This document shows, piece by piece, positions 29,559 to 38,417 of a stretch of 64,000 bases of DNA (its first letter is position 1; each line of letters starts with the position of its first letter). The notes beneath the pieces were generated by a model that did no database searches, was not told the origin of the DNA, and saw nothing but the letters and a program-made list of their open reading frames with translations. The position numbers and the translations under genes were made by a program. The stretch comes from Methanobacteriaceae archaeon (GTDB lineage Archaea > Methanobacteriota > Methanobacteria > Methanobacteriales > Methanobacteriaceae): positions 248,001 through 312,000 of the forward strand of contig JAQXTL010000004.1 of NCBI GenBank assembly GCA_029219465.1. Reading direction: 5' to 3'.

Positions 29559-29632
29559 TTCTAATAACAATTGTTTTTAAAAAAATAAGCATTAACAATA
29601 GATTCTAATAACAATTGTTTTAAAAATAAGCA
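29559..29632. repeat. Tandem 30-base repeat with palindromes before atwA
   Basis: Two near-identical copies, beginning TTCTAATAACAATTGTTTT at 29559 and 29603, are 44 bases apart. Each holds the perfect palindrome AACAATTGTT (29566-29575 and 29610-29619). They lie 50-120 bases upstream of the atwA start on its minus strand, a fitting place for an operator. Function is inference. Confidence 0.7.
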
Positions 29633-29677
29633 ATTAAGAAATATGCCTTAATTTTAAAAAAAATAGAATAAAAAAAG

Positions 29678-30406
29678 TTAGAAATCAGATATTTTGAAAT
29701 CCAAACTACCTGAAATAACACTACGAGCAATAGAAAATCCATCAACACCGCAAGCAATCATCTTTTCGACATTGCCTCTTGAGTTGACAGAATTGTTTCC
29801 AATGATTTTAATATCAACATCACTGCAAAGTTCACCTAAAAGTTCCCAGTCTGCTTCAGCGCCTTTTTTCATTGCATCAATATGAATATAATCAGCACCT
29901 GCATTTTCAATTAAATTAGCTATTTTTAAACAGTCAACACCTTCAACATTAGCTCTGATTTTAACTGAAACTTCACTGTCAACATTATCAACAATTTGAG
30001 AGATGAAATGATTTAAATCATCTCTTTTTAACATTTCTTGGCCACAACCAATAGCTAAAATTTCATTCTGGCGACAATGACAATTAATTTCTACAATATC
30101 CAAATTTTTGATATTACCAACATCAATAATAGGTTGTGGATTTGTTGAACGAACATTAGCTGAAACTTTTACATGATTATGAGTGTTTTTAATCAAATTG
30201 ACTTCATTTTCAATGTGATTAAAAATATTATTTAAAGGAATGTCGAATTCTTTTCTTCCCCTTTGAACAATTTTCTTACTTGCTTCAAGTGTAGGGGAAT
30301 CTAAGCTGTATCCACCTAAAGTAGCCACATTAAATCCATAATGAATAACCTTGTTTAAAAAACTAGCATCAGTTATGCCAGCCATTGGAGCAACTACCTT
30401 AAGCAT
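29678..30406 (-). CDS. Dus-like FMN TIM-barrel protein
   Basis: A 242-residue alpha/beta barrel related to tRNA-dihydrouridine synthases: VVAPMAGITDASFL at the N-terminus is the FMN-binding start, VEINCHCRQNEIL the middle, VSVKIRANVEG the strand with the conserved K-x-R, and VDGFSIARSVISG the phosphate site. It lacks the long helical C-domain of true Dus enzymes, and the Cys-rich part reads NCHCRQ. The short form is common in methanogens; its substrate is unknown. It follows the GTP cyclohydrolase III gene by 15 bases. Confidence 0.75.
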   Translation of the reverse strand: MLKVVAPMAGITDASFLNKVIHYGFNVATLGGYSLDSPTLEASKKIVQRGRKEFDIPLNNIFNHIENEVNLIKNTHNHVKVSANVRSTNPQPIIDVGNIKNLDIVEINCHCRQNEILAIGCGQEMLKRDDLNHFISQIVDNVDSEVSVKIRANVEGVDCLKIANLIENAGADYIHIDAMKKGAEADWELLGELCSDVDIKIIGNNSVNSRGNVEKMIACGVDGFSIARSVISGSLDFKISDF

Positions 30407-30421
30407 ACAAATTCCTCAAGA

Positions 30422-31177
30422 TTATTTTTCAACAACCCAAGTCCACATTTCATTATTATGTGCACGGATTTCTTCAAGACCAATGTCTGCCATATAAGCA
30501 GCATCTTCAGCATTTTTAGCTCTTCCAATTCCAGCTTTGAGCTTTATGCCGATTTCTTCATCAATTTCAACCATTATTTCTTCAATGTCTTTCTCAGTTA
30601 ATCCGTTACATGGAGACATGAAGTTGTCCCCTCCAATGAAGAATAATAATGCTCCTTTTTTAATTAATTTAGTCATTAAGTAATGTTGAGCTTTATTAAC
30701 ACTGAAACTTGTATCAAAAGCAGATTCAATATCAGTTAAAGTTTCAGTGACACTGTTAATGTCAATATGAGCTGCTTGAACGAAGCTGTCTTCTTCACTA
30801 ACTAAACTGTCAATAGCTAAAATTTCTTTTCTCTCACCTGATTGAGCACTACCTGCTTTTTGAAGAGCGATAGTTGCTAATCTTTGAGCTTCGTGAGGAG
30901 TATCTGCAGCTGCTACACCCATACTTACAGTAATAGGGTATTTGTTTCTAATAGATCTTTGAATTCTTAAATGGTCTTCTTCATCTAAACCATTTGAGAT
31001 TGCAAGCAAGTTATCAAATCTAGTAAAGAAAACTAAACCTTTTCTAGCACCAAAATAGCTGTTTAAATCAGCGTATAATCTTGCTTGAAGAATTTGTAAG
31101 TCAGATTCAGTCCTTGGTCTTGGAGTGACAGTCCAAGGTCCATAATTGTCAATTTGTATTAATGTCATTTGTATCAT
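30422..31177 (-). CDS. gch3: GTP cyclohydrolase III
   Basis: A 251-residue enzyme that opens GTP to FAPy-GMP, the first step towards archaeal flavins and F420 (also called ArfA). The N-terminus [20 protein letters not shown] and [18 protein letters not shown] are hallmarks, and the two halves resemble one another like nucleotide cyclase folds (FFTRFDN and FIGGDNFM). The start ATG 31177 has AAGGTG upstream. It neighbours cofD and cofE, consistent with F420 biosynthesis. Confidence 0.92.
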   Translation of the reverse strand: MIQMTLIQIDNYGPWTVTPRPRTESDLQILQARLYADLNSYFGARKGLVFFTRFDNLLAISNGLDEEDHLRIQRSIRNKYPITVSMGVAAADTPHEAQRLATIALQKAGSAQSGERKEILAIDSLVSEEDSFVQAAHIDINSVTETLTDIESAFDTSFSVNKAQHYLMTKLIKKGALLFFIGGDNFMSPCNGLTEKDIEEIMVEIDEEIGIKLKAGIGRAKNAEDAAYMADIGLEEIRAHNNEMWTWVVEK

Positions 31178-31194
31178 TGAATAACACCTTCCCC

Positions 31195-32100
31195 CTAAGG
31201 AATACAATCCTTAATAATTTTAGCCAAATTAATTTTAGCATCTAAATTATCCATAATTGTATTTGTAGTTATTACCTTATTAACTATTTGATTTATTTTG
31301 GCAATTTTATCTTCATCTTGTACATCAATTACCATTGTATCTAAAAAATCTTCATATAATGATGCAACACCAATTGATGAAACATCAATATCCAATGCTT
31401 TCATAAATTTACTTGCAGGCCCTGAAACAGAATCAGAACCAATAATTGGAGAAACTGCAACAACATAAGTTTCTTTTAGTGCATCACGAACACCATCTAA
31501 AGACAATATTGGTGATATTGAAGTAATTGGATTGGATGGGCCAATAATTACTGCATCAGAATTCTTAATAGCTTCAACAATTCCATCACTTGGTGAAACA
31601 TTGGAGAATTTAATATCTAAAACTTCAGGTTCACTTTGATGTTTAATTAAAAAGTCATGAAATTCCAATTCACCAATATCAGTGATAATCTTAATTTCAG
31701 AATCTTCTTCACTCATAGGAATAATTCTTGAAGCGATTCCCATATTTTCTGCTTGAATTTCACATGCTTTTGAAAGACCATATTTTTCCATTAATTGTGT
31801 CTTTTGTATTTTAGTTGCACGGTCAATGTCCCCAATTCTTAAAAGTTCATCACATCCAAGTTCTTTAAGACGTTCATGAGTAATAAAAGTATCATTTTTA
31901 ACTCCGTACCAGAATTCATCATTAATCATATCTGCCATTGTATACAATACAGTATCAATATCTGCAGAAACATAAACACCTGAAAAATAATCATTTTCAA
32001 GAGTATTAACAATGATTGTCAAATCTTTAGGATCAATGATTTCTTTTAATCCCTGCAATAGTTTTGGAGTACCAGTTCCACCAGATAAAACAGTAATCAT
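31195..32100 (-). CDS. cofD: 2-phospho-L-lactate transferase
   Basis: A 301-residue enzyme that joins the lactyl-phosphate group to Fo, making F420-0. The opening [18 protein letters not shown] is the conserved nucleotide-binding loop, and [19 protein letters not shown] is the second hallmark. ATG 32100 was chosen over TTG 32109 because AGGTGAATTTA fits it. It follows cofE in the same direction with nine bases between. Confidence 0.95.
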   Translation of the reverse strand: MITVLSGGTGTPKLLQGLKEIIDPKDLTIIVNTLENDYFSGVYVSADIDTVLYTMADMINDEFWYGVKNDTFITHERLKELGCDELLRIGDIDRATKIQKTQLMEKYGLSKACEIQAENMGIASRIIPMSEEDSEIKIITDIGELEFHDFLIKHQSEPEVLDIKFSNVSPSDGIVEAIKNSDAVIIGPSNPITSISPILSLDGVRDALKETYVVAVSPIIGSDSVSGPASKFMKALDIDVSSIGVASLYEDFLDTMVIDVQDEDKIAKINQIVNKVITTNTIMDNLDAKINLAKIIKDCIP

Positions 32101-32109
32101 TAAATTCAC

Positions 32110-32874
32110 CTAATTTCTAAATACATCAAATTCTTTAGGCATAATAACTGATTTGATTGTTGAATTAACATCTCTTAATGTATCAAAGCTATCGAATCCA
32201 CGTACGATAACAACAGGAAGTCCTTCATCAGCCTGACCCATAATAAGTGAAGCGGCAGAAGCTAATTCATCACAGGTTGCAATTTCAGTAGTTTCAAGTT
32301 CTCTTCCGTATAAATCCTTTTCACCGACTCTTTTCCATATTGGTGAAATACCAGAACATCCAATTGCAGTACCTATAGCACCAAATCTAAATGCTCTTCC
32401 CTGAGTATCAGTTATAATAACTGCGATTTCTTCGCCAAATTCTTTTTCTAAGGACTCACGAATTTCAAAAGCAGATTTATCTGCATCAACAGGCATTGGA
32501 GTAACTAAACCTTCACCAACATTGGACTCATCAATACCTGCATTAGCACATACAAAACCCTGTTTTGTTTCTGTAATTATAAATTTAGGACCTACAGCAA
32601 CAATTTCATTTGATTGTTGAATAATTGATTCAACTAATTGAGGGTCTTTTTTAGCTTTTTGAGCAAGTTCAATAGCCTGTGGAGATGGAGTTAAATCATA
32701 TAGTTTTATGAAATTCTCTTCAGCTTTTGAGATTAAAGTTTCAGCAATTAAAATTATATCCCCATGGTAAATCCCACAGCCCTGTTTTTCAATAGCTTCT
32801 TTAATAATTTTTGAAATATCACTACTACCATCAATAATAGGAATATTCTCTAAACCAAATAATTCAATACTCAT
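32110..32874 (-). CDS. cofE: Coenzyme F420-0:L-glutamate ligase
   Basis: A 254-residue enzyme that adds glutamates to F420-0 using GTP. IELFGLENIPIIDGSSDI is the family start; NVGEGLVTPMPVDADKSA, VIITDTQGRAFRFGAIGTAI and ELASAASLIMGQADEGLPVV are the conserved blocks. Known archaeal CofE begins just before GLENIP, so ATG 32874 is preferred to ATG 32883. It is translated with cofD. Confidence 0.95.
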   Translation of the reverse strand: MSIELFGLENIPIIDGSSDISKIIKEAIEKQGCGIYHGDIILIAETLISKAEENFIKLYDLTPSPQAIELAQKAKKDPQLVESIIQQSNEIVAVGPKFIITETKQGFVCANAGIDESNVGEGLVTPMPVDADKSAFEIRESLEKEFGEEIAVIITDTQGRAFRFGAIGTAIGCSGISPIWKRVGEKDLYGRELETTEIATCDELASAASLIMGQADEGLPVVIVRGFDSFDTLRDVNSTIKSVIMPKEFDVFRN

Positions 32875-32912
32875 AATAATCATCTAAAACAAGTTTAAAA
32901 AAAAAAGAAAAA

Positions 32913-33539
32913 TTATGGATTGTAGACGTCAATAGTCCACTCTCCATCAAAAATCGCAGCAGATGAAGTTACAGGCTTTTCATATTCTGCAAATGTACCT
33001 TCATCGAAAATATATTTTGCTGCATGAGTTGAAGTATCTGCTTCAAATTCAACAGCATCAGGAAGTTGAGAACCATATGTTGAAATGAATGCTGCTTTTC
33101 CATATGGAACTTGTTCAACTAAAATTTTATTGTCGTTAACAATACTTATGTAACATTTATATTCATCTTCATCTTCGCTAGCTTTAACAACACCAGCGAT
33201 TCTTGGAGTGTTATAACTGTCTTTTTCATAATCCATTGTAAGTAATGAATATGCAAGTGCATCTCTTAAATTCATTCCTAAGCGGATTTTGTCTGCTATA
33301 ACATCAGTTTGTGATCCGTTGGATACAACTGCTACATCACCAACAATCTGAATACAATTGTATGTAATGTATGGATTTTCAAAGATATCTTTTTCAAATC
33401 CTTCTTTTGGAACAATAGCTGCTCTATTTTCATATTTAAGACATTGTCTATTTGGAAATGATCTGCTTGAAACCCTATAAGCGATATAAGGTTTGCCTTC
33501 GCTGTTCATTCCTGTTGATAAAATTCTACCAGTATACAT
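32913..33539 (-). CDS. purO: IMP cyclohydrolase, archaeal type
   Basis: A 208-residue PurO enzyme that closes the last ring of IMP in purine synthesis, replacing the C-terminal step of bacterial Pur[34 protein letters not shown] and [15 protein letters not shown] are typical. The ribosome binding site AGGGGGAT precedes ATG 33539. It lies between cofE and exbD, all on the minus strand. Confidence 0.93.
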   Translation of the reverse strand: MYTGRILSTGMNSEGKPYIAYRVSSRSFPNRQCLKYENRAAIVPKEGFEKDIFENPYITYNCIQIVGDVAVVSNGSQTDVIADKIRLGMNLRDALAYSLLTMDYEKDSYNTPRIAGVVKASEDEDEYKCYISIVNDNKILVEQVPYGKAAFISTYGSQLPDAVEFEADTSTHAAKYIFDEGTFAEYEKPVTSSAAIFDGEWTIDVYNP

Positions 33540-33556
33540 TTTTATCCCCCTCTAGT

Positions 33557-33967
33557 TTAAAGTTGTGGACGTTGAACAGCTTTTTCAGGTGAAAATCCAG
33601 CAGGAACAACGATATCAATCTCACCAGGTTTGATTGTAATTTGACCTTTGTCCATTACTTCTGCTTGAACACCTACAGCACTATTCAGAATCGTATCAGA
33701 TCTGTCAACACCATTAACTGTAACTTTATGTAAATTAGCTACAGGAACGACATAATATTCCTCACTACCAGAAACAGATGTAACGTTAGGTTTTCCACCA
33801 CCATCAACATCTTCTGAAGTGTCTGCTGTTTGAACATCCTCTGAAAAATTACTAGTTACTACTAAAAAAATCATTATTGTGAATAAGATATCAATAAGCG
33901 GAACTAAATTGATATTTGGCTTGTTGTCTGAAATCTTTTTTTTATGCTTTCTAACATCAATTGCCAT
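33557..33967 (-). CDS. exbD: ExbD/TolR-type protein
   Basis: A 136-residue protein with one N-terminal span: NINLVPLIDILFTIMIFLVV (about residues 19-38), with the aspartate in LIDILF that carries protons in this family. The rest, about 95 residues, should lie outside the membrane and is shorter than the folded ExbD/TolR domain. It ends in a proline/charged tail. It follows exbB by eight bases. The pair forms a proton-driven motor in bacteria; the archaeal role, with no outer membrane, is not known. Confidence 0.85.
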   Translation of the reverse strand: MAIDVRKHKKKISDNKPNINLVPLIDILFTIMIFLVVTSNFSEDVQTADTSEDVDGGGKPNVTSVSGSEEYYVVPVANLHKVTVNGVDRSDTILNSAVGVQAEVMDKGQITIKPGEIDIVVPAGFSPEKAVQRPQL

Positions 33968-33975
33968 TTAATCAC

Positions 33976-34815
33976 CTATTGTCTTAGTTTACTTTCAGTA
34001 ATTTCTGCATTAACATTACATTTTTCCAAAATAATATTAGAAATACTCTTATCTAACATACTTGGTTTAAAAGAAACTTTAATATTTGCATATGGATCAG
34101 AGATTAATCTTGTATTTACAACACCTTCAGCTTCTTGTAATGCTTCAAGTGCACATTCAACATTTGAATCAACTCTAATTTTAACTACTGCATAACCCCA
34201 GTTGGTCATTTTAGTAGCAAGTTCAATTTTATCCATTTCTACTTCAATAAGTCCTTGGATATAAGTATGAAGCGGTATTAATATAATTGTTACAGCAAGA
34301 CCGACAATAGTTGTTGTCAATGCAACGTAAATACCTTCAGCCATTGCAGTAGGATCAGGATTAACACCTAAAGATTTGAAAGTCATCCAAATACCAATAA
34401 CGGTACCAATTAATCCTAAAAATGGTGCTAACTCAATAAGAGTCTTGATTGTACCTACACCCTTGGTCATTTTTCCGACTTCAACGATGAAAATTTGTTC
34501 CATACTTTCTTCAACTTCGGTTTTATTCTTATAACCAATTTTTAAAGTTTCAGAAATAATTCTGGAAATAGGATTTTTAAAACCATTAATTTGTTTTAAA
34601 GCCTCTACAGCCCCACCTCTTTCCATAGCAGTAGTTACAACTCCGAAAATTTCAGTTGTATCTACTTTACTAATTTTTTTAAGATATGCAATCTTTCTTA
34701 TTGCGATAATAAGACCATAAATACCAATGAAAAGAATCACATAAGTAATGACTCCACCTTGGGCAAAAATATCCATTATCCCATCAATGATTAACATGAT
34801 ACTTTCAATAATCAT
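33976..34815 (-). CDS. exbB: ExbB/TolQ/MotA-type proton channel protein
   Basis: A 279-residue membrane protein with three spans: VITYVILFIGIYGLIIAI near the N-terminus, then LIELAPFLGLIGTVIGIWMT and ALTTTIVGLAVTIILIPLH. The second carries the conserved APFLGLIGTV of MotA/TolQ/ExbB. The N-terminal ribosome binding site is GAGGATAAAA. The C-terminal 70 residues are an added soluble domain not usual in ExbB (VECALEALQEAEGVVNTRL). It acts with exbD. Confidence 0.88.
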   Translation of the reverse strand: MIIESIMLIIDGIMDIFAQGGVITYVILFIGIYGLIIAIRKIAYLKKISKVDTTEIFGVVTTAMERGGAVEALKQINGFKNPISRIISETLKIGYKNKTEVEESMEQIFIVEVGKMTKGVGTIKTLIELAPFLGLIGTVIGIWMTFKSLGVNPDPTAMAEGIYVALTTTIVGLAVTIILIPLHTYIQGLIEVEMDKIELATKMTNWGYAVVKIRVDSNVECALEALQEAEGVVNTRLISDPYANIKVSFKPSMLDKSISNIILEKCNVNAEITESKLRQ

Positions 34816-34906
34816 TTTTATCCTCTATAAATATTAAATTGAAAAATTGTTATACGAATACTTTATAAATTCATATACTTAAATATTTTTTAAAATAAGC
34901 GCTAAT

Positions 34907-35521
34907 TTACTTCATTTTTGCAACTGTAGCCCATGATTTTCTAACAAAATCAGGCATTTCATCATAAGTATAATTAGTTAAAAATTTCTTTGTTGTTGGG
35001 TCTGAAGGATAACCTGAACCAATTCCACCAGATTTTATAAATTCCTTATTGATTTCTTGAATTTGAGCATCCCTTTCTGCTTTAGCAATAATAGATGCTG
35101 CACTAACTTCAATGTATTTATCATCAGCTTTGTGTTCAGCTATAACATCAAATCCAGTATCTTTGCATAAATTATCCTGAAAACGCTGTGCTTTGACATC
35201 AACAGCATCAACAATAGCTTTTTCAGGTTTTAATTTTAAAATAATGCTTTCCATAGCATTTTTTTCTATTTCGTTGAGATTGACACCACTTGCTCTTAAT
35301 TCATCAATTTCGCGAGCAGAAATTACAACAATCTCATATTCAAACATCTTTTTTAGTTTTCTGGATAAAATAGTTCTTCTATTTGGAGTAAGTCTTTTAG
35401 AATCTTTAACTCCCATTCTCTCAAGAACTTTATCCATTTTTTCAGGAACAATAACTCCTGCAATAACCATTGGGCCTAAAACAGATCCACGACCGGCCTC
35501 ATCAATTCCTAAAATATCCAT
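34907..35521 (-). CDS. rnhB: Ribonuclease HII
   Basis: A 204-residue RNase HII, which removes RNA from RNA-DNA hybrids. The four-acid active site begins with D-E in MDILGIDEAGRGSVLGPMVI; IVDAVDVK and AEHKADDKYIEVSAASIIAK carry the others. Length and order are typical. It lies between exbB and mreB, same strand. Confidence 0.95.
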   Translation of the reverse strand: MDILGIDEAGRGSVLGPMVIAGVIVPEKMDKVLERMGVKDSKRLTPNRRTILSRKLKKMFEYEIVVISAREIDELRASGVNLNEIEKNAMESIILKLKPEKAIVDAVDVKAQRFQDNLCKDTGFDVIAEHKADDKYIEVSAASIIAKAERDAQIQEINKEFIKSGGIGSGYPSDPTTKKFLTNYTYDEMPDFVRKSWATVAKMK

Positions 35522-35568
35522 AAAAATCAGTTAAAAAAAGTAAAAAAAAGAGAAATAAATATTAAAAT

Positions 35569-36639
35569 TTATTTCATAGCTCTAAGACGAACTTCCGGTT
35601 CTAATGCAAGAGGTTCAGCTGCAACAATTGCAGTACCTTTTGCTACAACAGTCATAGGGTCTTCGGAAACTTCAATAGGGATAGAAATTTCATCGAAGAT
35701 TCTTTCTTTCATACCACGAAGTCTTGAAGTTCCACCAACTGCAACTGAGTTATTGTAAACACCCATCATTAATTCCGGAGATAATCTTTCTAAAACAATG
35801 TTTAATCCATCAATGATTTCTTGCATGTAAGGTTCAGCTGCTTCTGCAACAAGCATGGAGTCAATGATAACTTTTTTAGGTCTGTTGGTTTCTAAGGATT
35901 TACCTATGATTTCAACACTGAGATTTTCTAATTGTTCGGAACAGTGAACCATACCAACTTCGATTTTAGCAGATTCAGCATCATGAATACCAATAGCAAC
36001 ATCGTATTTTTCAGCTACAAGGTCAACAATTTTGTTATCAATGTCATCTCCACCACATCTAACAGTTTCAATATCATTAATACCACCAAGAGAGATGATA
36101 ACAATATCAGTTGATCCAGCACCAATATCAACAACCATAGTTCCGTTTGGTTCAGCAATAGGTAATCCTGCACCGATAGCTGCTGCTAATCCTTCACTAA
36201 TAACTAAAATATTTTGTGCTCCTGCTTTTCTACCAATTTCTTCAGCAGCATTTTTTTCTACTTCAGAAGCATCTCCAGGAATACCGATAACAATTCTTCC
36301 AACGCATTCGCCTTCATCTATACCGATTTGCATTGCTTTAATTAATAATGCTTGAGCTTGAACAACATTTTCAATTACACCTTTTTTCAAAGGTCTTACA
36401 GCAAGAATATCCTCAGGAGTTCTTCCTAACATTTTTTTAGCTTCTTCACCAACAGCTAAAACTTCTGAAGGGTCATCTTTTTTAACAGCAACTACAGATG
36501 GAATTTGGTATAAATCAAATTTGTCACCTGAAGGTTTTGCGATTACAGTGTTTAATGTTCCTAAATCAATTCCTAAACTATTGCTAATAACTTTGGCGTC
36601 ATTAATCTGAGGTTCTTCTTCTTTTCCAAAAATATTCAT
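35569..36639 (-). CDS. mreB: MreB-like actin homologue
   Basis: A 356-residue actin/Hsp70-fold protein. Phosphate-1 motif LGIDLGTLNTVIA, phosphate-2 MVVDIGAGSTDIVIISLGG, and adenosine-site VAVGGTSRLRGM are in the right order. MreB forms filaments that direct cell-wall synthesis and occurs in pseudomurein-walled methanogens. A very strong GGAGGAGTAATC precedes the ATG, formed partly by the stop of the upstream gene, so the two are coupled. The role in cell shape is by family knowledge. Confidence 0.9.
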   Translation of the reverse strand: MNIFGKEEEPQINDAKVISNSLGIDLGTLNTVIAKPSGDKFDLYQIPSVVAVKKDDPSEVLAVGEEAKKMLGRTPEDILAVRPLKKGVIENVVQAQALLIKAMQIGIDEGECVGRIVIGIPGDASEVEKNAAEEIGRKAGAQNILVISEGLAAAIGAGLPIAEPNGTMVVDIGAGSTDIVIISLGGINDIETVRCGGDDIDNKIVDLVAEKYDVAIGIHDAESAKIEVGMVHCSEQLENLSVEIIGKSLETNRPKKVIIDSMLVAEAAEPYMQEIIDGLNIVLERLSPELMMGVYNNSVAVGGTSRLRGMKERIFDEISIPIEVSEDPMTVVAKGTAIVAAEPLALEPEVRLRAMK

Positions 36640-36641
36640 GA

Positions 36642-37280
36642 TTACTCCTCCGTTACAATATCTTTAAAGTCAATAACGAAAATTCTGTTAGATGTAGCTA
36701 TACTTTGAACTTTTTTAATTTCTTCTTCTTTGTCTACAGAAATCAAAATTGTTGATAAAACAACTTCATTTGCATTATAAAATGGTTTCAATGCAGATTT
36801 AACGAAATTAGGTAATTTAACATCATTACTTAAATCAACATCAATAAATGCAGTAGTTTGTGAATCCTGTAAAATTGCAAAAGATACTTTAGATCTCTCG
36901 ATTACTGAAACTGTTTTTTTAATGACATCATCAGGTGCGACAAATACCATTAAATTAGGTTCTTCAGTTAAGTGTTTGCGTAAAATCCTTATATAAGCTC
37001 CACCATACTGATTTGCAATTTTTTTAAATTCATCAATGTAAATAGAGTTTCCGTAAATCATGATAAAATCGAATTTTTTATCTAATTTACCTTCATTTAA
37101 CATTACATGTTCTCTGAACAATATTTTAACTTTGTGATTTGATGCAATAGCTTTGTAAACTATTTTATCAACCAAATCAGTATTTCCTGCAATAAGACAC
37201 CAACTTTTTTCGATTTCATAATCATTATTGGAAGTTATCCTTGCAGCCTGTCTAAGAACACGTATATTATCCTCTATCAT
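36642..37280 (-). CDS. Conserved-looking protein coupled to mreB
   Basis: A 212-residue soluble protein I cannot assign. SWCLIAGNTDLVDKIVYKAI and FDFIMIYGNSIYIDEFKKIA suggest an alpha/beta fold, and the second half repeats a similar beta-alpha pattern (VSFAILQDSQTTAFIDVDL). It ends two bases before mreB and its stop codon is part of the mreB ribosome binding site, so a role with MreB is plausible. It starts the minus-strand series; the 380-base gap upstream should hold its promoter. Confidence 0.7.
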   Translation of the reverse strand: MIEDNIRVLRQAARITSNNDYEIEKSWCLIAGNTDLVDKIVYKAIASNHKVKILFREHVMLNEGKLDKKFDFIMIYGNSIYIDEFKKIANQYGGAYIRILRKHLTEEPNLMVFVAPDDVIKKTVSVIERSKVSFAILQDSQTTAFIDVDLSNDVKLPNFVKSALKPFYNANEVVLSTILISVDKEEEIKKVQSIATSNRIFVIDFKDIVTEE

Positions 37281-37661
37281 TTAACTACCCACAGAATCGA
37301 TTTAAATTTAATCTACATAAATAACATCATCTTTATTAAAAAATATTAAATTTAATTAAGTTATTTTAAAATCTAACATCTTAAATTAAAGAATGCATAA
37401 GCCATTTATTAAAGTTTAACCATTATTTATTTATAAAAAAATTATTATATATATTTTATCTTTTATGAAAGATGTTCAAGGAAATCTAAAAGCAAATCAA
37501 TAAATAAAATTGAAAACATTACTTGCAATCTAACCAAATAATAAAAAACTAAAAAAAATAAGTATTATTAAGAATTAAATACTACTATACATAAAAATAA
37601 ATTAAAATAAAAGAGAACATTAATAAGAAATAATGTATAAGAGTAATACTGGAGTTTGAAT
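37281..37661. other. Divergent intergenic region, AT-rich
   Basis: Separates the mreB-side series from pssA. It contains TATA-like stretches (for example TTATTATATATATTTTATC near 37442) and a 12-codon frame at 37464-37502 that is probably chance. I see no tRNA, repeat or clear structured RNA. Confidence 0.4.
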
Positions 37662-38357
37662 ATGGAAATTGAAAATACAAATATGAAAAGTTTTATAGCA
37701 TTGTCAGATATTATATCCCTGTTGAATATGTCCTCAGGATTTTTGTCAATAATATTTTCATTAAACCATAATTTCTCAATAGCTGCAATTCTTATGATAA
37801 TTGCAATCATATTCGACTCAGCAGATGGTTGGGTAGCACGTAAAATAAATAGGCAAGACGAATTAGGTTTTGGGAAGAACATTGATTCATTATCAGACAT
37901 TGTCTCATTTGGAGTTGCTCCTGCAGTATTCCTTTACAGTTGCATCAACACCACCCCAGGCATTTTTCAAATAGTAGTGACTCTTGTTAGCTTATTAATT
38001 GTTGTTTGTGGAGTTTTAAGACTAACTAGATACAACGTAATTGCTGGTAAAATAGATACTCAGGATTTTATTGGATTTCCAATTCCAGGAATATCTTTAG
38101 TAATGGGTTCATATTACTTAACAGGATTATTCAATCCATATGTTGCAATTTTACTTAGTATAATTGTTTCATTACTTATGATAAGTAATATCAGATATCC
38201 TAAATTTGATAATATTCCTGTAATAGCTGCATCCTGCGTTTTAATATTATTATTGATATTACCAATCAATATAATCTTATACAATGTTAACATTCCGGCG
38301 ATATTATTACTATTATTCTGCTTATACTACCTAATAATTAATTTAATTAAAAAATGA
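37662..38357 (+). CDS. pssA: CDP-alcohol phosphatidyltransferase (archaetidylserine synthase-like)
   Basis: A 231-residue membrane enzyme that transfers an alcohol, probably serine, to a CDP-lipid. The signature D-x2-D-G-x2-A-R ... G-x3-D-x3-D is present in DSADGWVARKINR and FGKNIDSLSDIVSFGVAPAV, followed by several spans. The spacer in the signature is slightly longer than usual. ATG 37662 has GGAG upstream; the serine preference is inferred from the ALSDIISLLNMSSGFLS start, typical of PssA. Confidence 0.85.
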   Translation: MEIENTNMKSFIALSDIISLLNMSSGFLSIIFSLNHNFSIAAILMIIAIIFDSADGWVARKINRQDELGFGKNIDSLSDIVSFGVAPAVFLYSCINTTPGIFQIVVTLVSLLIVVCGVLRLTRYNVIAGKIDTQDFIGFPIPGISLVMGSYYLTGLFNPYVAILLSIIVSLLMISNIRYPKFDNIPVIAASCVLILLLILPINIILYNVNIPAILLLLFCLYYLIINLIKK

Positions 38358-38365
38358 GCACCACT

Positions 38366-38411
38366 TACTCCTATAATTAAATTACCATCTATCATCATCA
38401 AACTAGGAGTA
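38366..38411 (+). promoter_or_regulatory. Inverted repeat covering the DUF515 ribosome binding site
   Basis: TACTCCTA (38366-38373) and TAGGAGTA (38404-38411) are perfect complements; the second contains the GGAG ribosome binding site seven bases before ATG 38418. Pairing in the mRNA could hide it. The loop is 30 bases; chance is possible. Confidence 0.3.
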
Positions 38412-38417
38412 TAAATA

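Noticed and set aside
37464-37502. A 12-codon frame in the mreB-pssA gap
   Set aside because: Too short and without a ribosome binding site; chance is likely in such AT-rich DNA.
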